Of a stretch of 64,000 nt of DNA, positions 23,373-34,010 are shown in pieces. How positions within the stretch are numbered: the stretch's first letter is position 1; the number at the start of each line of letters is the position of its first letter. The translations under genes and the position numbers were made by a program. The notes beneath the pieces were generated by a model. The model saw only the letters and a list, made by a program, of their open reading frames with translations. It was not told where the DNA came from and made no database searches. This DNA is from Isoetes taiwanensis (taxonomy: Eukaryota; Streptophyta; Lycopodiopsida; Isoetales; Isoetaceae): NCBI GenBank assembly GCA_021234155.1, contig JAJEKV010000402.1, forward strand, positions 1-64,000, read 5' to 3'.

Positions 23373-25130
23373 TATTATTTGCCCGGTTGAGGAACTACAT
23401 TAGGACAGAATCAGACTGGTGGATGCAAGTTCCCATTAACTTCGGCCCCTTACTTTCAAGTAGCCTTTGCAAGGGAGGAAAATCCCTTTCTTCAAGAACC
23501 ACCGAGTAGCCAAAGATCGAAGGCAAAGAACTTTCAACCGAAGTATTCACTTCTTTTGCGAAAGCAAACTAGAGGATCACGCACCATCAAATTGGTGATA
23601 GACTCATGCCGCTTTGTCGCTACCTTGGATGTTGGAACTATATCCGCCTTCCCCATCCCTACTATGAGTGGCCGAAATCAAACAGACCCAAATCCGCCCC
23701 TAATCTGGGATAGCAAACCCTAACAAAATTGATGTTGATAGAGAGCTTTCGAACAAGCTTTCCAACAAACTAAAGATCATCGAAAACCTGAGTTCGGGAT
23801 GCTCAAGTTACAAGGAAAATGCCGCAGCCCTAAGTGTCACGGCTATTACCAGCCACCGCTCATTTGTGTCTTGGGAGGATTTTTGTACATACCTTTTGAA
23901 AAAGAAGAGATTTAGGACATGTGTCGGTGCCAAGATTTGGTACACTTAAGCCCAAAATCGCGGGCTATAGAGAACGCCCAAAAATCCCCGCTATGGCATC
24001 AAGCTCCCGGCATGTCCGCCGTGATCCTCGACTTCCTCTTCTACCGTGGCATTGTGGTAGACAAGCCTCAAGATTTTTGCCTTTGCAAGTGTTTTCAGCA
24101 ACCAAAGACCGACAACCAAAGATCTTGAGGCTTAGAGTGGTATAAAATGCAAAACTCGCCGCCTCCATGGCCATGCAAGAAACTGTTGTAGAAGGATCCA
24201 AGTTCTTCATTCTACAAAACCGGCCTCAGATAATGATTAAAAGATTCAAAGATGGAGCCGTGGACTGAAAGATTCGCAGCAACAAGCGCATTGAAATAGC
24301 ACTCGAGAAGGTCAACAAGAGTCGATTCAAACCGCAGCCGCAAAACACCTTCGCAGATCCTTTCTTACAAGGTGCAAGCCGCAAACTACCATGCAAGCTA
24401 AAATACCGCCTAAATCCCCTTCTCCTCCCTTTGCTCCGCCAACCGCCTCGGTGAACTTTTGAGCTTTAGGGCGTTTTAGTTTTGAATCTGGATTCTACAA
24501 AAATGAAAGGACTTGAGCTTAAAAGGGCTTGAGCGCCTACAAAATGGAGCTGCTCGGCTTCTACTTTTCGTGATCTACCATTTTCAAGGAAGAAGGTGAT
24601 TTGAGGTGCGCTTGATTCGCTTTTTGCACATAGCCCAATTGCTTGATTTTCAACTTATTACTTTGTTGGATGCCTTAGTTTATAGCTATGCCGACTTCAA
24701 CCCTCAACCGGTCGCCTCTTTGTGCCCTCTACATATCCGCCACCGAAGATCACGGAATGGTGGAAGCTTCTACACACATGCCTTTTCTTTCTCGCCTCCA
24801 TTTTTCCTCCTCCCTCTTGTCTAATTTGTTCTCTCTTATTTGCTCTTTTTTTCTCCATTGTCTCCAATGTAAAGTTCTCAAGAAACGCCGCTGTTTGGAA
24901 ATCACAGCCCCGTATGGGATACCGCAAGGTTCTGCCACAACGATATACTTAGGTATTCCTCCTCCTTCTTTGAGGAGTCTTGGTTTCCTCTTCATCGTCC
25001 TCATCCTTCATTTTTGTCATGATTTTGGGTGCCACATCCATCTCCTTGTTTGAATACTCCAAATGTTCCTTCACTAGTGCCCGCCATGCTTGTCGCCCTT
25101 TTGCGCATTTTCCGCATTAATAAAGGATGT
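23373..25130. other. Intergenic DNA, nothing firmly recognised
   Basis: Several open frames cross this more GC-balanced stretch (for example 23,919-24,145 and 24,606-25,053) but none has a recognisable domain. The minus strand at 24,900-25,100 is rich in Lys, Glu and Asp codons and could be the linker region belonging to the trihelix relic next to it. Confidence 0.4.
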
Positions 25131-25390
25131 AGTTCGTTACAAAAGGGTTGTCTTCCTATCCTTCAACCCATCTCGAACTTCCTTATAACTTGTCGTTAAT
25201 TTTTTCCATTTGTCCCGCACCGTTGAGCATCCCTTCTTATCATTTCCTTTTCGTAGCCTCGACAATCTCATCCCAAAGTTCGCTTTCCTTCCGGCTCGCA
25301 AACCTAGACTCGACATCGATTAGCGGTTTATCCCATCTTCTCGATGAACAGAAACCAACATATAGACGATTTTGATGTCGCCAACGATGA
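25131..25390 (-). pseudogene. Trihelix (GT-factor type) DNA-binding domain relic
   Basis: On the minus strand the sequence gives RRWDKPLIDVESRFASRKES, ELWDEIVEATKRK, and then one base out of frame GNDKKGCSTVRDKWKKLTT followed by SYKEVRDGLKDRKTTLL. The spacing W...LI-x-V...F, LW-x-x-I and C-x-x-x-W-K-x-L-x-x-x-YK is that of plant trihelix/MYB-SANT-like domains, which bind GT-rich promoter elements and are also found in Harbinger-transposon accessory proteins. The frameshift in the middle of the domain marks a pseudogene. I cannot tell a transcription-factor origin from a transposon origin. Confidence 0.6.
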
Positions 25391-25796
25391 TGAGGAAGCT
25401 TGTATAGAGACTTAATAATGGTATGTTGCGCATTTTTACTATGATTTGGCTTTTTTTCGCAGATTCTCGTATTTTGATGCATTTTGGGAAAATAGGAGGC
25501 GGATGTGAAGCCAACGGCGCCTACAAAGAAGCTGCAAGGAAACCAAGCTTGGATTCATCAATGCTATAACTCCAAAGTTCTTTCATTCACAAATATATTT
25601 TCCTTCTCAAAAGTCAAGCATATTTTGATTCGGCTAAGGTCTTATGCCTTTTCGACTAGTGAGTCAAGAAGGTTGAGAATTCTAGTATTTAATTTAGTAA
25701 TAATTTTAATTTTAATTTTTAATATGAGATTTAATTTCTTTTCTTTAATTTTATAATATTTAGTTTTTATTTATTTTTGAAGGGGAGATCCACCCC
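25391..25796. other. Intergenic DNA
   Basis: Nothing coding was recognised. At 25,645-25,670 there is a stray cttttcgactagtgagtcaag, a diverged single copy of the hairpin motif that forms the array at 17.85-18.5 kb. The stretch 25,680-25,775 is almost pure A and T. Confidence 0.5.
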
Positions 25797-26020
25797 TAAC
25801 ACTCCACCTTGCCCAGCCCATCTCTCCCTTCCCTTCCAAACTCCCCCTTGCCCCCCTAACCCTCCCTCCACTTTTTGCCCTAAATCCCTCCATCGCGGCT
25901 TCTCCCTCCCTCCCTCCTCCCTCCTAAATCCCTTTTCCCCCTACCTTTTTGCCTCCCTCCCCTCCGGCCCCTCCCTCCCTCCATCTCCCTTCCTTCCCAC
26001 CATTCCTTCCACCGCCTCCC
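25797..26020. repeat. Polypyrimidine (CCCT/CCTCC) tract
   Basis: About 220 bases are almost all C and T on the plus strand, with many CCCTCC and CCCTTCC runs, so the minus strand is a G-rich purine tract with repeated GGG and GGAGGG groups. Such tracts can form triplex or G-quadruplex structures. The open frames through it are rich in Pro, Ser and Arg as expected from composition and are not treated as genes. A run of about 16 A follows at 26,092. Confidence 0.75.
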
Positions 26021-27316
26021 TTCTTTCTGATTGTTCTTTGTAAATATTATTGTTGTTCTATTAAGAAAAATTCTATTCAAGCATTCAATTCAAAAAAAAA
26101 AAAAAATAGTATGAGTCCCATTTTCATCCCGAGACCCAAACGCTTCGATATTTGACCCACTTTAATTAAATGCTTACTTTTCATTTTTCTAACTTCAAAA
26201 ATTTTGAAAATGATTTCAACCATTTTATTCGGCCAGGTAGTATTGTCACACACATAGTTATTACTGTACAGAAAACTATGAAGCATTTAAATCATACATC
26301 AGTAAGTATACTTTCAGAGGCATCAAATTATAGATGCTTAACTTAGATTTGGCCAGTTTCACATGGTACTTAATCAAGTGTTCGTTGTTTATAAAAATGA
26401 AGATGGCTTAAGCCCTTGGGCAAGTTACTGGATAATATAAGTATCCTCATCTTATCATGTGCACCCAAAATGGGGATTCTGGACATCTGGTGATGAATAT
26501 GTAGCATAATAACAGGGGGTTTTCTTTGTTTTTGTACGCTTTTCACTAAGGTTTTTCTATGATTTCGCGATGTATTCAAATGGATGTACTAATGCATACA
26601 TCTAGAGTGCACCATTTCTGAGCCATTGATCGCATCGATCCGAGACATCGGATCGCCATTCTAGAATGGGACGAGCATGCATGTCGCATGTACGCGGGCG
26701 GGCGCGATGCCCGCTTTGGTTGGGAGTTCGCTATTTCAGCGCTGTTGTCGCATCCACGCCTCATCTACGCTTCCTCTTCGCCAGAAGATTTTATTCTCTT
26801 TTGAACCCCCTTCTTTTGTTTATCGTGATTTTGTACAAGTTTCGCTTATCATGTTTTTCCACCTAATTGGTGATGCTTTTTCACACCACGGGTGATGCTA
26901 TGTTTGTATTGTCTCGCTTTGTTGTGTTGGTGATGTGCGTACAGTGGGCGAAAGCTGCACCGCTTCGACTTCTCCATGTGGGGGTTTTTGGGAGCGCATT
27001 CTATGCCTTACGCTTGTCTAAGCCCCCTGTCGGGCTTATCACTAGGGTTTTTCCTCAAAACCCCGAAAAGGGCTGGTTTTTAATCCCCTACGATAAGCTT
27101 TCTAAGACAGTACATCGCCCACTCATCTATTAGCATTGTATTTTTTTGGGGTCCAAATGATATAATTGATTTCCCTTTATTTTTCGTGGGTAGTTCGAGA
27201 TGTGGCTTACCCACCGGCCCACCATTGTAGAAAATCTACGAGATGAATGAGAAGCCTATCTATCTTGTTGGTTTCTCATGTAGTCCCATTCTAGAATTTT
27301 AGCCTTTTTTTTTCAA
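26021..27316. other. Intergenic DNA, nothing recognised
   Basis: The part 26,640-27,130 has higher GC and a few open frames on the plus strand but no known domain. A word at 27,045-27,090 (ttttcctcaaaaccc ... gggctggtttttaatcccc) resembles one at 16,434-16,472, suggesting that both come from the same unidentified repeat. Confidence 0.4.
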
Positions 27317-27425
27317 TGGTCAACAACCAATGGCTCACAACAAAAGCCCCCAAGCAAAAGGGTGCATAATGGTCAACAACCAATGGCTCACAACAAAAGC
27401 CCTCTTTTGTGTGTGGTGCATAATG
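27317..27425. repeat. Direct repeat, about 51 bp period
   Basis: The run atggtcaacaaccaatggct and the following cacaacaaaagccc occur at 27,317 and again at 27,368, with different short tails. The two copies are nearly identical, so the duplication is recent compared with others here. Confidence 0.8.
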
Positions 27426-27428
27426 GGC

Positions 27429-27834
27429 ACATGAAGGGTTTGAAGGGCGCATGTAGTGCGCTTTCCCCACGGGCAACACATTTCTTATCATAACTTTGAT
27501 CCGTGAGTTCGCTTCGATGATTTTTTATTATGCTGGAAGCTCTCTCCCGAGATCTTTTTGATAGTCTATGATATGGATATATTTGGTTAAGTTATCTATG
27601 CTAAACCAGCAATTTTTCGGCCGGTTGGGCAACATGAAGGGCTTGAAGGGCGCATATAGTGCGCTTTCCTCAGCCGCAACACATTTCTTATCATAACTTT
27701 TGATCCGTGAGCCTGCTTCAGATGATTTTTATTCGTTGGAAAGCTCCTCTCCCAGATTTTTTTTATAGTCTATGATATAGATATGTTTGGTTAAGTTATC
27801 TATGCTAAAGCAGCAATTTTTCGGCCGGTTTGGT
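27429..27834. repeat. Tandem duplication of a 200-bp unit
   Basis: Unit 1 (27,429-27,630) and unit 2 (27,633-27,834) both run from catgaaggg(t/c)ttgaagggcg through acacatttcttatcataact and tagtctatgatat to gcaatttttcggccggtt. They differ at a modest number of sites. There is no open frame across both. The repeat identity is unknown; it may be part of a larger transposon. Confidence 0.8.
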
Positions 27835-28270
27835 AGGCTTTCACATCCTACCTGATTATCACAGATTGCGCTATTGATATTGTTTTATGGCTCATTCCGA
27901 ATGAAGCTTGCAAAAAATTACCATGCATTTTAGATTTTGAGGTAGTTATTAAGCAAATTCCAAGGTTTCTAGATCCCTTGTGCTAACAAGCGTAAAAGTT
28001 TCCCACTTTGGTTTCTCACCACAAGAATCCATGGAGGCCAAAGGTCAGCCTTTGTTAAATTCTAGTTGAAAATGTTTGTGTATGGGTGTTGCAAACTTTA
28101 TGACTTTCAGAATAATGGGATCAATCTGCTCTATCTTTTATGGTAACTTTTACTTATGTTCTATTTGTTTTATTGTGATGAAATTCAAAAGCTGTATGTG
28201 TGATGAAAGCTTCAAAATGAATTCTAGTTTTTTCTCGGGTTTGAATTCTAAAATTTTTAATTAAATTCCC

Positions 28271-28775
28271 CAACACATAACAACCAACACAACAATTATT
28301 GACATTAATTAACTAATACACTATTATCGACATTAATTAACACAACCATTGGGTCAACACATTTAAATTAGGGCCCCCTTACCCCCCTTTTGGTTTGGGT
28401 GCATATTCACAGGGGGGTGACGAGGGGCACGAGAGCCCTCATAATTGTATTTTGCACGCATTTAAATCAACACCATATAGTATTCCGCTTGAAATCTTAT
28501 AGTATTTTAAGTAATCTTGTTACACAAAGATAGAAAATTTTGTGAACTTGCATACCCCACAAACGAGGAACTTTACGTACGGTGTAGATTAAGGAATAAG
28601 GGTGAAATATGCCTATCCAACGACTCTTGTTGCTGAGTTTCGTGTGAATATGCACCCAAATCAAAGGGGTTTAAGGGGATTTTAATTTAAATATGTTGGA
28701 CCCAATGGTTGTGTTAATTAATGTCAATGGTAGTTATGTATTGGTTGTTAATGTCAATGGTTGTTATGTGTTATG
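28271..28775. mobile_element. Foldback (long inverted-repeat) element
   Basis: The left arm (28,271-28,411) and right arm (28,640-28,775) are inverted copies about 135-140 bp long. The left arm reads aacacataacaacc ... cattaattaacacaaccatt ... gggtcaacacatttaaatta ... gtgcatattcac, and the right arm contains the complement of these words in reverse order. Within each arm the word attgacattaa/aacacaacca recurs. About 230 bp of unique sequence lies between the arms and encodes nothing recognisable. The structure matches a non-autonomous foldback or Mutator-type MITE. The outer ends are slightly ragged and I could not assign a target duplication. Confidence 0.7.
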
Positions 28776-30016
28776 GTTGTGTTAATATTTGAAAGATATT
28801 GCTACATTCTGAGATCAATATGGAGTCATGTCTGTCTTTTATCAATATTTGATTATTTTGCTGGCTATCCGAGTTCCACAAAGGTTCATGTTATTTATAC
28901 TTCTCAGCTGGTAGGCATGCCTTCTACTTCAGGGGATTATCAGGTAGATGCAGCAATATCATAAGTGAAACCCATGCTTAAGTTAATAGATGATCTCACA
29001 AGCGAATGGTATTGCTTACAAGCATTGGAAGGTGAGCATATGCAGTTTGTAATTTCTAAATGGAACCTCGCTTTCCAAATTTACTTGACGGAGTGATCCG
29101 ATCAAGAATAAATCATTGAAAAATCTCATGCATCTCTTTTCCTTTTGTAACGATGTGTTAACATCATGAATATATGAACAAAAAAGCAATGAATGAGCAT
29201 TTCTTGAGAAGTTTCGCAAAATTGCCATAAGTGTAAACCAAAAGCATCTTCCCATCCTTTTGCATGTTGGTTTCCTCTATAGATTTTCATTGTCAAAGAA
29301 TCAATGTGAGTTGATGGTGATTTAACCACAACCAATTATAAAGCCTAAAAAATAATTGAAGAACTATTTTGTAGGTAAGGATGAAAAGGCTTAAGTTTGA
29401 CATTTGCATATTTTGTTGAACGCTATTTATTACAAAATGAAAACTTCAACTACTAATGCCACTTTAACCATGACACAATAGACAATCCATTCCAATAACA
29501 TGTCCAGACACCTATGCATTTTATAACCGTATCATAAACCTATTTGTCTAGCATCTATCGATTGACCATATGTTTCTATAACTCGCTATATATACTATTT
29601 CTCTACACTCATTAATTTACACTTTCATACGGTAGGGCTCCAAAAAATACAAAGATACTCACCAATTAACTATTTTGTGCATAATCATTGCATAATCATT
29701 ATAATAATTACAATATAAACCTCCCCTAACTCACCTCTTATCAACAAAAACACCAAATAAATGCTTCCAACCACGTGACATTCACAACATTATACAATGT
29801 CTTTAAAGCCCGAGAAAGCAAGGCATCTCATTATGCAACTTCATTTTTGTTCAATACAATTTTAATAGTTTCCAATCTAGAAATCTCTCTTTTTCATTGC
29901 ATTGGTCCAGCAGTTTGAAGCCACTACTTTGTGCACCCAATGCATTCAAACTACATTAATGGCGACCAATGCATGCATGTGTTTATTATTAGGAGCAAAA
30001 AGACTTATGCGAAAGG
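28776..30016. other. Intergenic AT-rich DNA, nothing recognised
   Basis: There are no supported genes. Small open frames at 28,761-28,964 and 29,016-29,335 have no domain signature. No terminal repeats were seen. Confidence 0.5.
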
Positions 30017-30175
30017 GTTGCAATCTACCACCTAATGTGGATCGTGATTTGTACATAGCTCCTCCCTACCAAATCTGACTGGGCATTGTACACATGTCTA
30101 GGAAGGGTTGCAATCCACCACTCTAATGTGGAGCGTCTTTGTACATATCGCCTTCCTATCAAATACAACTAGCAA
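30017..30175. repeat. Tandem duplication, about 90 bp
   Basis: The block gggttgcaatctaccac ... aatgtggatcgtgatttgtac ... cctaccaaat at 30,017 recurs at 30,106 as gggttgcaatccaccac ... aatgtggagcgtctttgtac ... cctatcaaat. The copies are diverged and no function is visible. A 25-bp direct repeat (tagtagtacttcacctaaat) follows at about 30,273-30,320, beside the dioxygenase gene's 3' end. Confidence 0.7.
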
Positions 30176-30378
30176 ACAGGGCACCCAATTACTAGTAATA
30201 TATTAAAGATAGATAGATAGTGTCTTTTCTTAATTAAAAAATTAACTTACATTAATTATATATGGAAGGATAATAGTAGTACTTCACCTAAATCTAATAG
30301 TAGTACTTCACCTAAATCATGAGATCCTTTCATGTTGCTATAAGGTATTCATCGAGGGCACCAATTCCACTCATATTG

Positions 30379-31866
30379 CTACCGCCTCTCCTCTATTTTG
30401 GATCGATATTCTTTCCAAGTAAATGGTCTATACTTGGCTACATGTTCTTCATCTACTAGAGGTGGTGCGGGGTTGGATTGTAGTATCTGCCAAATGGAGT
30501 GACAAAGTATGCCATGGATAACCTAGGCTTGGATGGATTAACAATGACTCTATGTAGAGTAGCAAAATATCGTGCATTGCTTATTGCCTATTGCAAGACA
30601 ACAACAACTCTCATGAGAAAGAATATTAGCAAAAGTAAAAAGCACATGACAAATATGTAAAGTGCTTCACCGTAGAGTGTCTCAACATCTACAATGAGGC
30701 AATCTGACTGCGGTTTAATATTATGCCACTTACCATCCATAAAGTGTTGGCGTCCTCCCACAAGGTCTTGGTAGGAAATGGTTATAAAATGTGTGTCGTT
30801 ATGAGCTGGCAAGCCAATATTACCGCTAGGGTTTTGGTGAAGGTGGGTAGTAGTTAAAACGGAGTGACACACTCTCTCTGGGCTGTAAAGTCGAGCAAGG
30901 TAAGTGCGTTCTAGACCCAGTGCACGCTCTATGAGCTCGATAAGGAAATGGGATACCTTCTCCAAGGAGGATAGGTAGTTCTCAATAATGGTGCTGGAAA
31001 GAATGACCAATAGGTTAAAAGCATTAGTCTCAAATGAACAACAACAAGGATAAGAACAACAAGATAGATAAGACAGATGGTACTTTTTACGTAATACCAC
31101 ATGGCAGCATCTCATGGAACAAGAAGAAGAAGAATAAGGACAAGAAGATAGATAGACAGATGGTCACAGTCATAGTTAGGCAACAACCAATTAACCAGCC
31201 CCAGTGTACATGGAAGCCAATTTTTACTGGTGCATACTCACACAATTATTGTGGAGCTTATCCTGCTGCCTTATGGCAGCATCCCATGGGATATATGACA
31301 ATGGCTAAATGTGCCAAGATATAATTGAACACAAGACCAAAATACAGAGGGCAAGTAAAAGATAAGTACCAGAATTCTTGAGCATGGTCTCCTATAATAC
31401 GTTGGGCATAATGTTGGTAGAATTTAGGGTCTCGAAGCACTTGGAAGCCTTCATGCCAAAGCATCCGGCCAGCGACCACGCTGTTGTTAAAACCAGCACG
31501 GGAATAACCCAAGTAGGAGTCAGATGAACGGAGGCCTTTTTCTTTGGATTCAGCAGGCAGGGCGAACAGCTCCATGGCAGCATTTTCCATGTGTTTGATC
31601 ACCTCCGGAGGCACGCCATGGTTTTTCACCTGAACAAATCCATACTTGATGAAGGCAGTATCTATTTCCTCCACCAGTTTTTGCATTGCGGCCTCATCAG
31701 TACCTCCTTCAACTATGGCGCCCATATCCACCACAGGTGAGTTATCTTCCTCTTTATATTCGTCATATGCTACATCTGGTCGCAAATTTGGAGGCAAAAC
31801 AAAGTCCTCCATTTTGCTGCCATCTCTCAAGAGAGAATCCAACACTTGACCATACCCCTCCTCCAT
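30379..31866 (-). CDS. 2-oxoglutarate/Fe(II)-dependent dioxygenase (possibly damaged at the C-terminus)
   Basis: A plant DOXC-class 2OG dioxygenase, an enzyme type that oxidises small molecules such as hormones or specialised metabolites using Fe(II) and 2-oxoglutarate in the cytosol. Exon 1 (31,866-31,370; 165 codons) starts MEEGYGQVLDSLL and holds the N-terminal domain (SPVVDMGAIV ... YGFVQVKNHGVP). Intron 1 is GT-AG (31,369-30,994). Exon 2 (30,993 to about 30,672) carries the double-stranded beta-helix with the iron ligands H-x-D in LPAHNDTHFITI. Exon 3 starts at 30,587 and gives AISNARYF, the third ligand in TLHRVIVN and the 2OG-binding R-x-S in PRLSMAYF. Two oddities exist. The 3' end of exon 2 (VDVETLY) has no GT in the phase needed by exon 3. 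The usual C-terminus (VDEEHVAKYRPFTWKEYRSK, then IEERR and a stop at 30,379) is out of frame, because the in-frame reading stops at 30,456-30,458 after TPHHL. It is about 316 residues in that frame against the usual 330-370. The substrate cannot be deduced. Confidence 0.85.
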
Positions 31867-31898
31867 TGCGCTTGTCTTCCAAGCTTTCTATGTACAGT

Positions 31899-31914
31899 AT
31901 ATATAAATATATAA
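31899..31914 (-). promoter_or_regulatory. TATA-like element upstream of the dioxygenase
   Basis: A TATATATTTATATA-type stretch on the minus strand lies 33-48 bases before the dioxygenase ATG. It is in the right place only if the 5' UTR is very short. AT-rich sequence is common here, so this is a candidate rather than a supported promoter. Confidence 0.3.
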
Positions 31915-33635
31915 AGAGTGTTCTGTTCTTGCCTCAATCCTCGCACTTAATCTACATCTTAATCAAATCTTCCCCATCGTTTTCAGTTCTAGAAGCTCCT
32001 GTTCTCTCTGCCCTCAACAGTAGATTTTTGCCAATTCTTCACATGGTATCTGTCAATACTTTACATAATTGCCATATTTGTCAATTCTTCAGATGGTATC
32101 TGTCAATTCTTTAATTTGGGTGGGACCTCCCCATCTGGCCCATCAATGTGCACAAAACAATATATTATACTATAGAAGTTGTCTTATATAGAACGTTGCA
32201 CATTATTAAGTTGAATCTTGTAGCAACTATACACGCCAATGTCCGTGCATTTATATAGCATTATTATAAACAATTCTCATCCTAAATATAAATTGAAGTC
32301 TATGTTAAGTGGCATAGGTATCCAACTCTATACCATTCTAGCATATGAACATCTGGCATTTGAGATGAATATATCAGGGGACCAAGTTATTGCGATCAGG
32401 CCAAATGTTGAAATAGTCAGGGCAAAATTGTGTTGGGAACCCCAACTTGGGGTTGGCGGATCACTATTCATGCCATACAGATCAAAAATCCTGTTTTATG
32501 ATCGCTCCAAATGGTTTGACATTGGAGGATTTGTTGAAAACCTGAGGAGCAGTCTTGCAATCTAAAATGGCACAGCATATCATATCAGGAGATGACAAAT
32601 TGCTAATCATGAAGATAATAGGCTGATGTTTTCCGTGCGCCTAGATGTCAACATTGTCCTTCCTGTTATGTATAATCTTTTGCTACTAGCTATACTACTA
32701 GCAAACATGTAGTTTAGGACAGGTAGGAGCATGAACCTGCATGCGCCATCAATGGCTTACTATGAACCTGCTACATATCTCTTCATTTTAGACCTGTCAT
32801 AAGGTGAAAAGCAAAGATTTCGATTGTTTAGGTGCTAAGCTTGAGCTTCCTCTCTCAATCAAATTGAAAGCTCCCTTTTTGACACTTGCACCCTTATGAT
32901 TTGAAGCTTGATCAGACCATCAATGCCTTGGATCATTGATATGGTAAGATTCATCTACATCTAAAATGTTGCAGAAATCTATTCAATTCCCTTAAATGTA
33001 TATCAAATGTCTACGATGGCTTTCCTGGAAATGAAAGTAGAAGCCATTTTGGATTTTAAAAAAATTTGCACTTCCCATTCTCCATGAAAGCTGTACATTC
33101 TCCATGAAAGCTGTACATTCTACCTCTGGAGGTGATGTAACTCTAGAATGAGGATGGTATGCTGGAAATGCCAACAGGAGTGTCTAAACATAGCAAATAA
33201 TGTAGTCTTCAACGCTAAGTACTAGCAAATATTTGTTCAGTCATGGGGGGCCGGATTCTTCAGCCCTCCCCAATCGAATTTTGGAATTGCCACATAGCAT
33301 GTTCCAATTTAGAGAATGACAATTCTCCAATTTAGAGAATGACAATTCGGTAGCATGTGACAATTGGATATGGGCTGAGCTCCAACTTAAATGCTAGAGG
33401 AATAAGACAATCAGTCCATTAATTCTAGTTTTGTAGCTTCCGACTCTGCGAAACTTGGATCATGTCCTGATTTGCTTACTACTACACAGCATACTATGAT
33501 CTCTTTGATTCTCCTTTCCTAGAATATATGCACCTCCTTTTATTCCCTTAGCAAGACAACTAACGATGAGTTGTTATAACTAACCCAACTACTTATGGAG
33601 CTGGCCTAAAAGTCAAGAACTTATGCTTCTAGAGT
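31915..33635. other. Intergenic DNA upstream of the dioxygenase
   Basis: No other gene is recognised. The first few hundred bases presumably hold the dioxygenase promoter. Short direct repeats occur at 32,035-32,110 (ttcttcaxatggtatctgtcaat), 33,080-33,120 (attctccatgaaagctgtac) and 33,302-33,350 (ccaatttagagaatgacaat), each duplicated once. Confidence 0.5.
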
Positions 33636-34010
33636 ACGACCAAGGAGAGTAACATGCATGCAAGTTGGTGTGTCCAAATTGATCTTGGCTTGGCTAAAGG
33701 AAACTGGTGCATGGGAGCCTTGTTATTGGGTGCACCGTGCGTCGATCATAGTCTTCTGTGGAAGGTTTGAGTTTGAGCATGATTGTTGGGACCCAAAAGA
33801 TGGTGAACTATGCCTGAGCAAGGTGAAGCCAGGGAAACACTAGTGGAAGCTCGTAGGCTCGTTGTGATGTTGACGCCCAAATTGTTCGTCAGAATTGGGT
33901 ATAGGGACGAATGACTAATCGAACCATCTAGTAACTAGTTCCCTCCGAAGTTTCCCTCAAAATAGCTCGAGCTCGTTCAAAGTTATATCGGGTAAAGTGA
34001 ATGATTATTA
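33636..34010 (+). rRNA. Diverged fragment of cytosolic 26S (25S) rRNA
   Basis: About 375 bases follow the plant large-subunit rRNA in order: accaaggagagtaacatgca; gggtgcaccg; cttctgtggaaggtttgag; gggacccaaaagatggtgaa then ctatgcctgagc; gttcgtcagaattgggtata then ggga; gactaatcgaaccatctagt; tccctccgaagtttccctca; and ttatatcgggtaaagtgaat. The real rRNA has the same words with CG-rich differences (for example gacccgaaagatgg), so many C-to-T and G-to-A changes have accumulated, as expected for a methylated, decayed copy. The flanks are not rRNA, so this is an isolated fragment and not an rDNA unit. It is not a working rRNA gene. The comparison is from memory of plant 25S sequence. Confidence 0.85.

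Noticed and set aside
25777-26080. Open frames on both strands through the polypyrimidine tract
   Set aside because: Their Pro/Ser or Gly/Arg composition follows directly from the biased tract; there is no sign of selection on protein.
33658-33843. Plus-strand 61-codon frame
   Set aside because: It lies entirely inside the 26S rRNA-derived fragment and is a chance reading of it.
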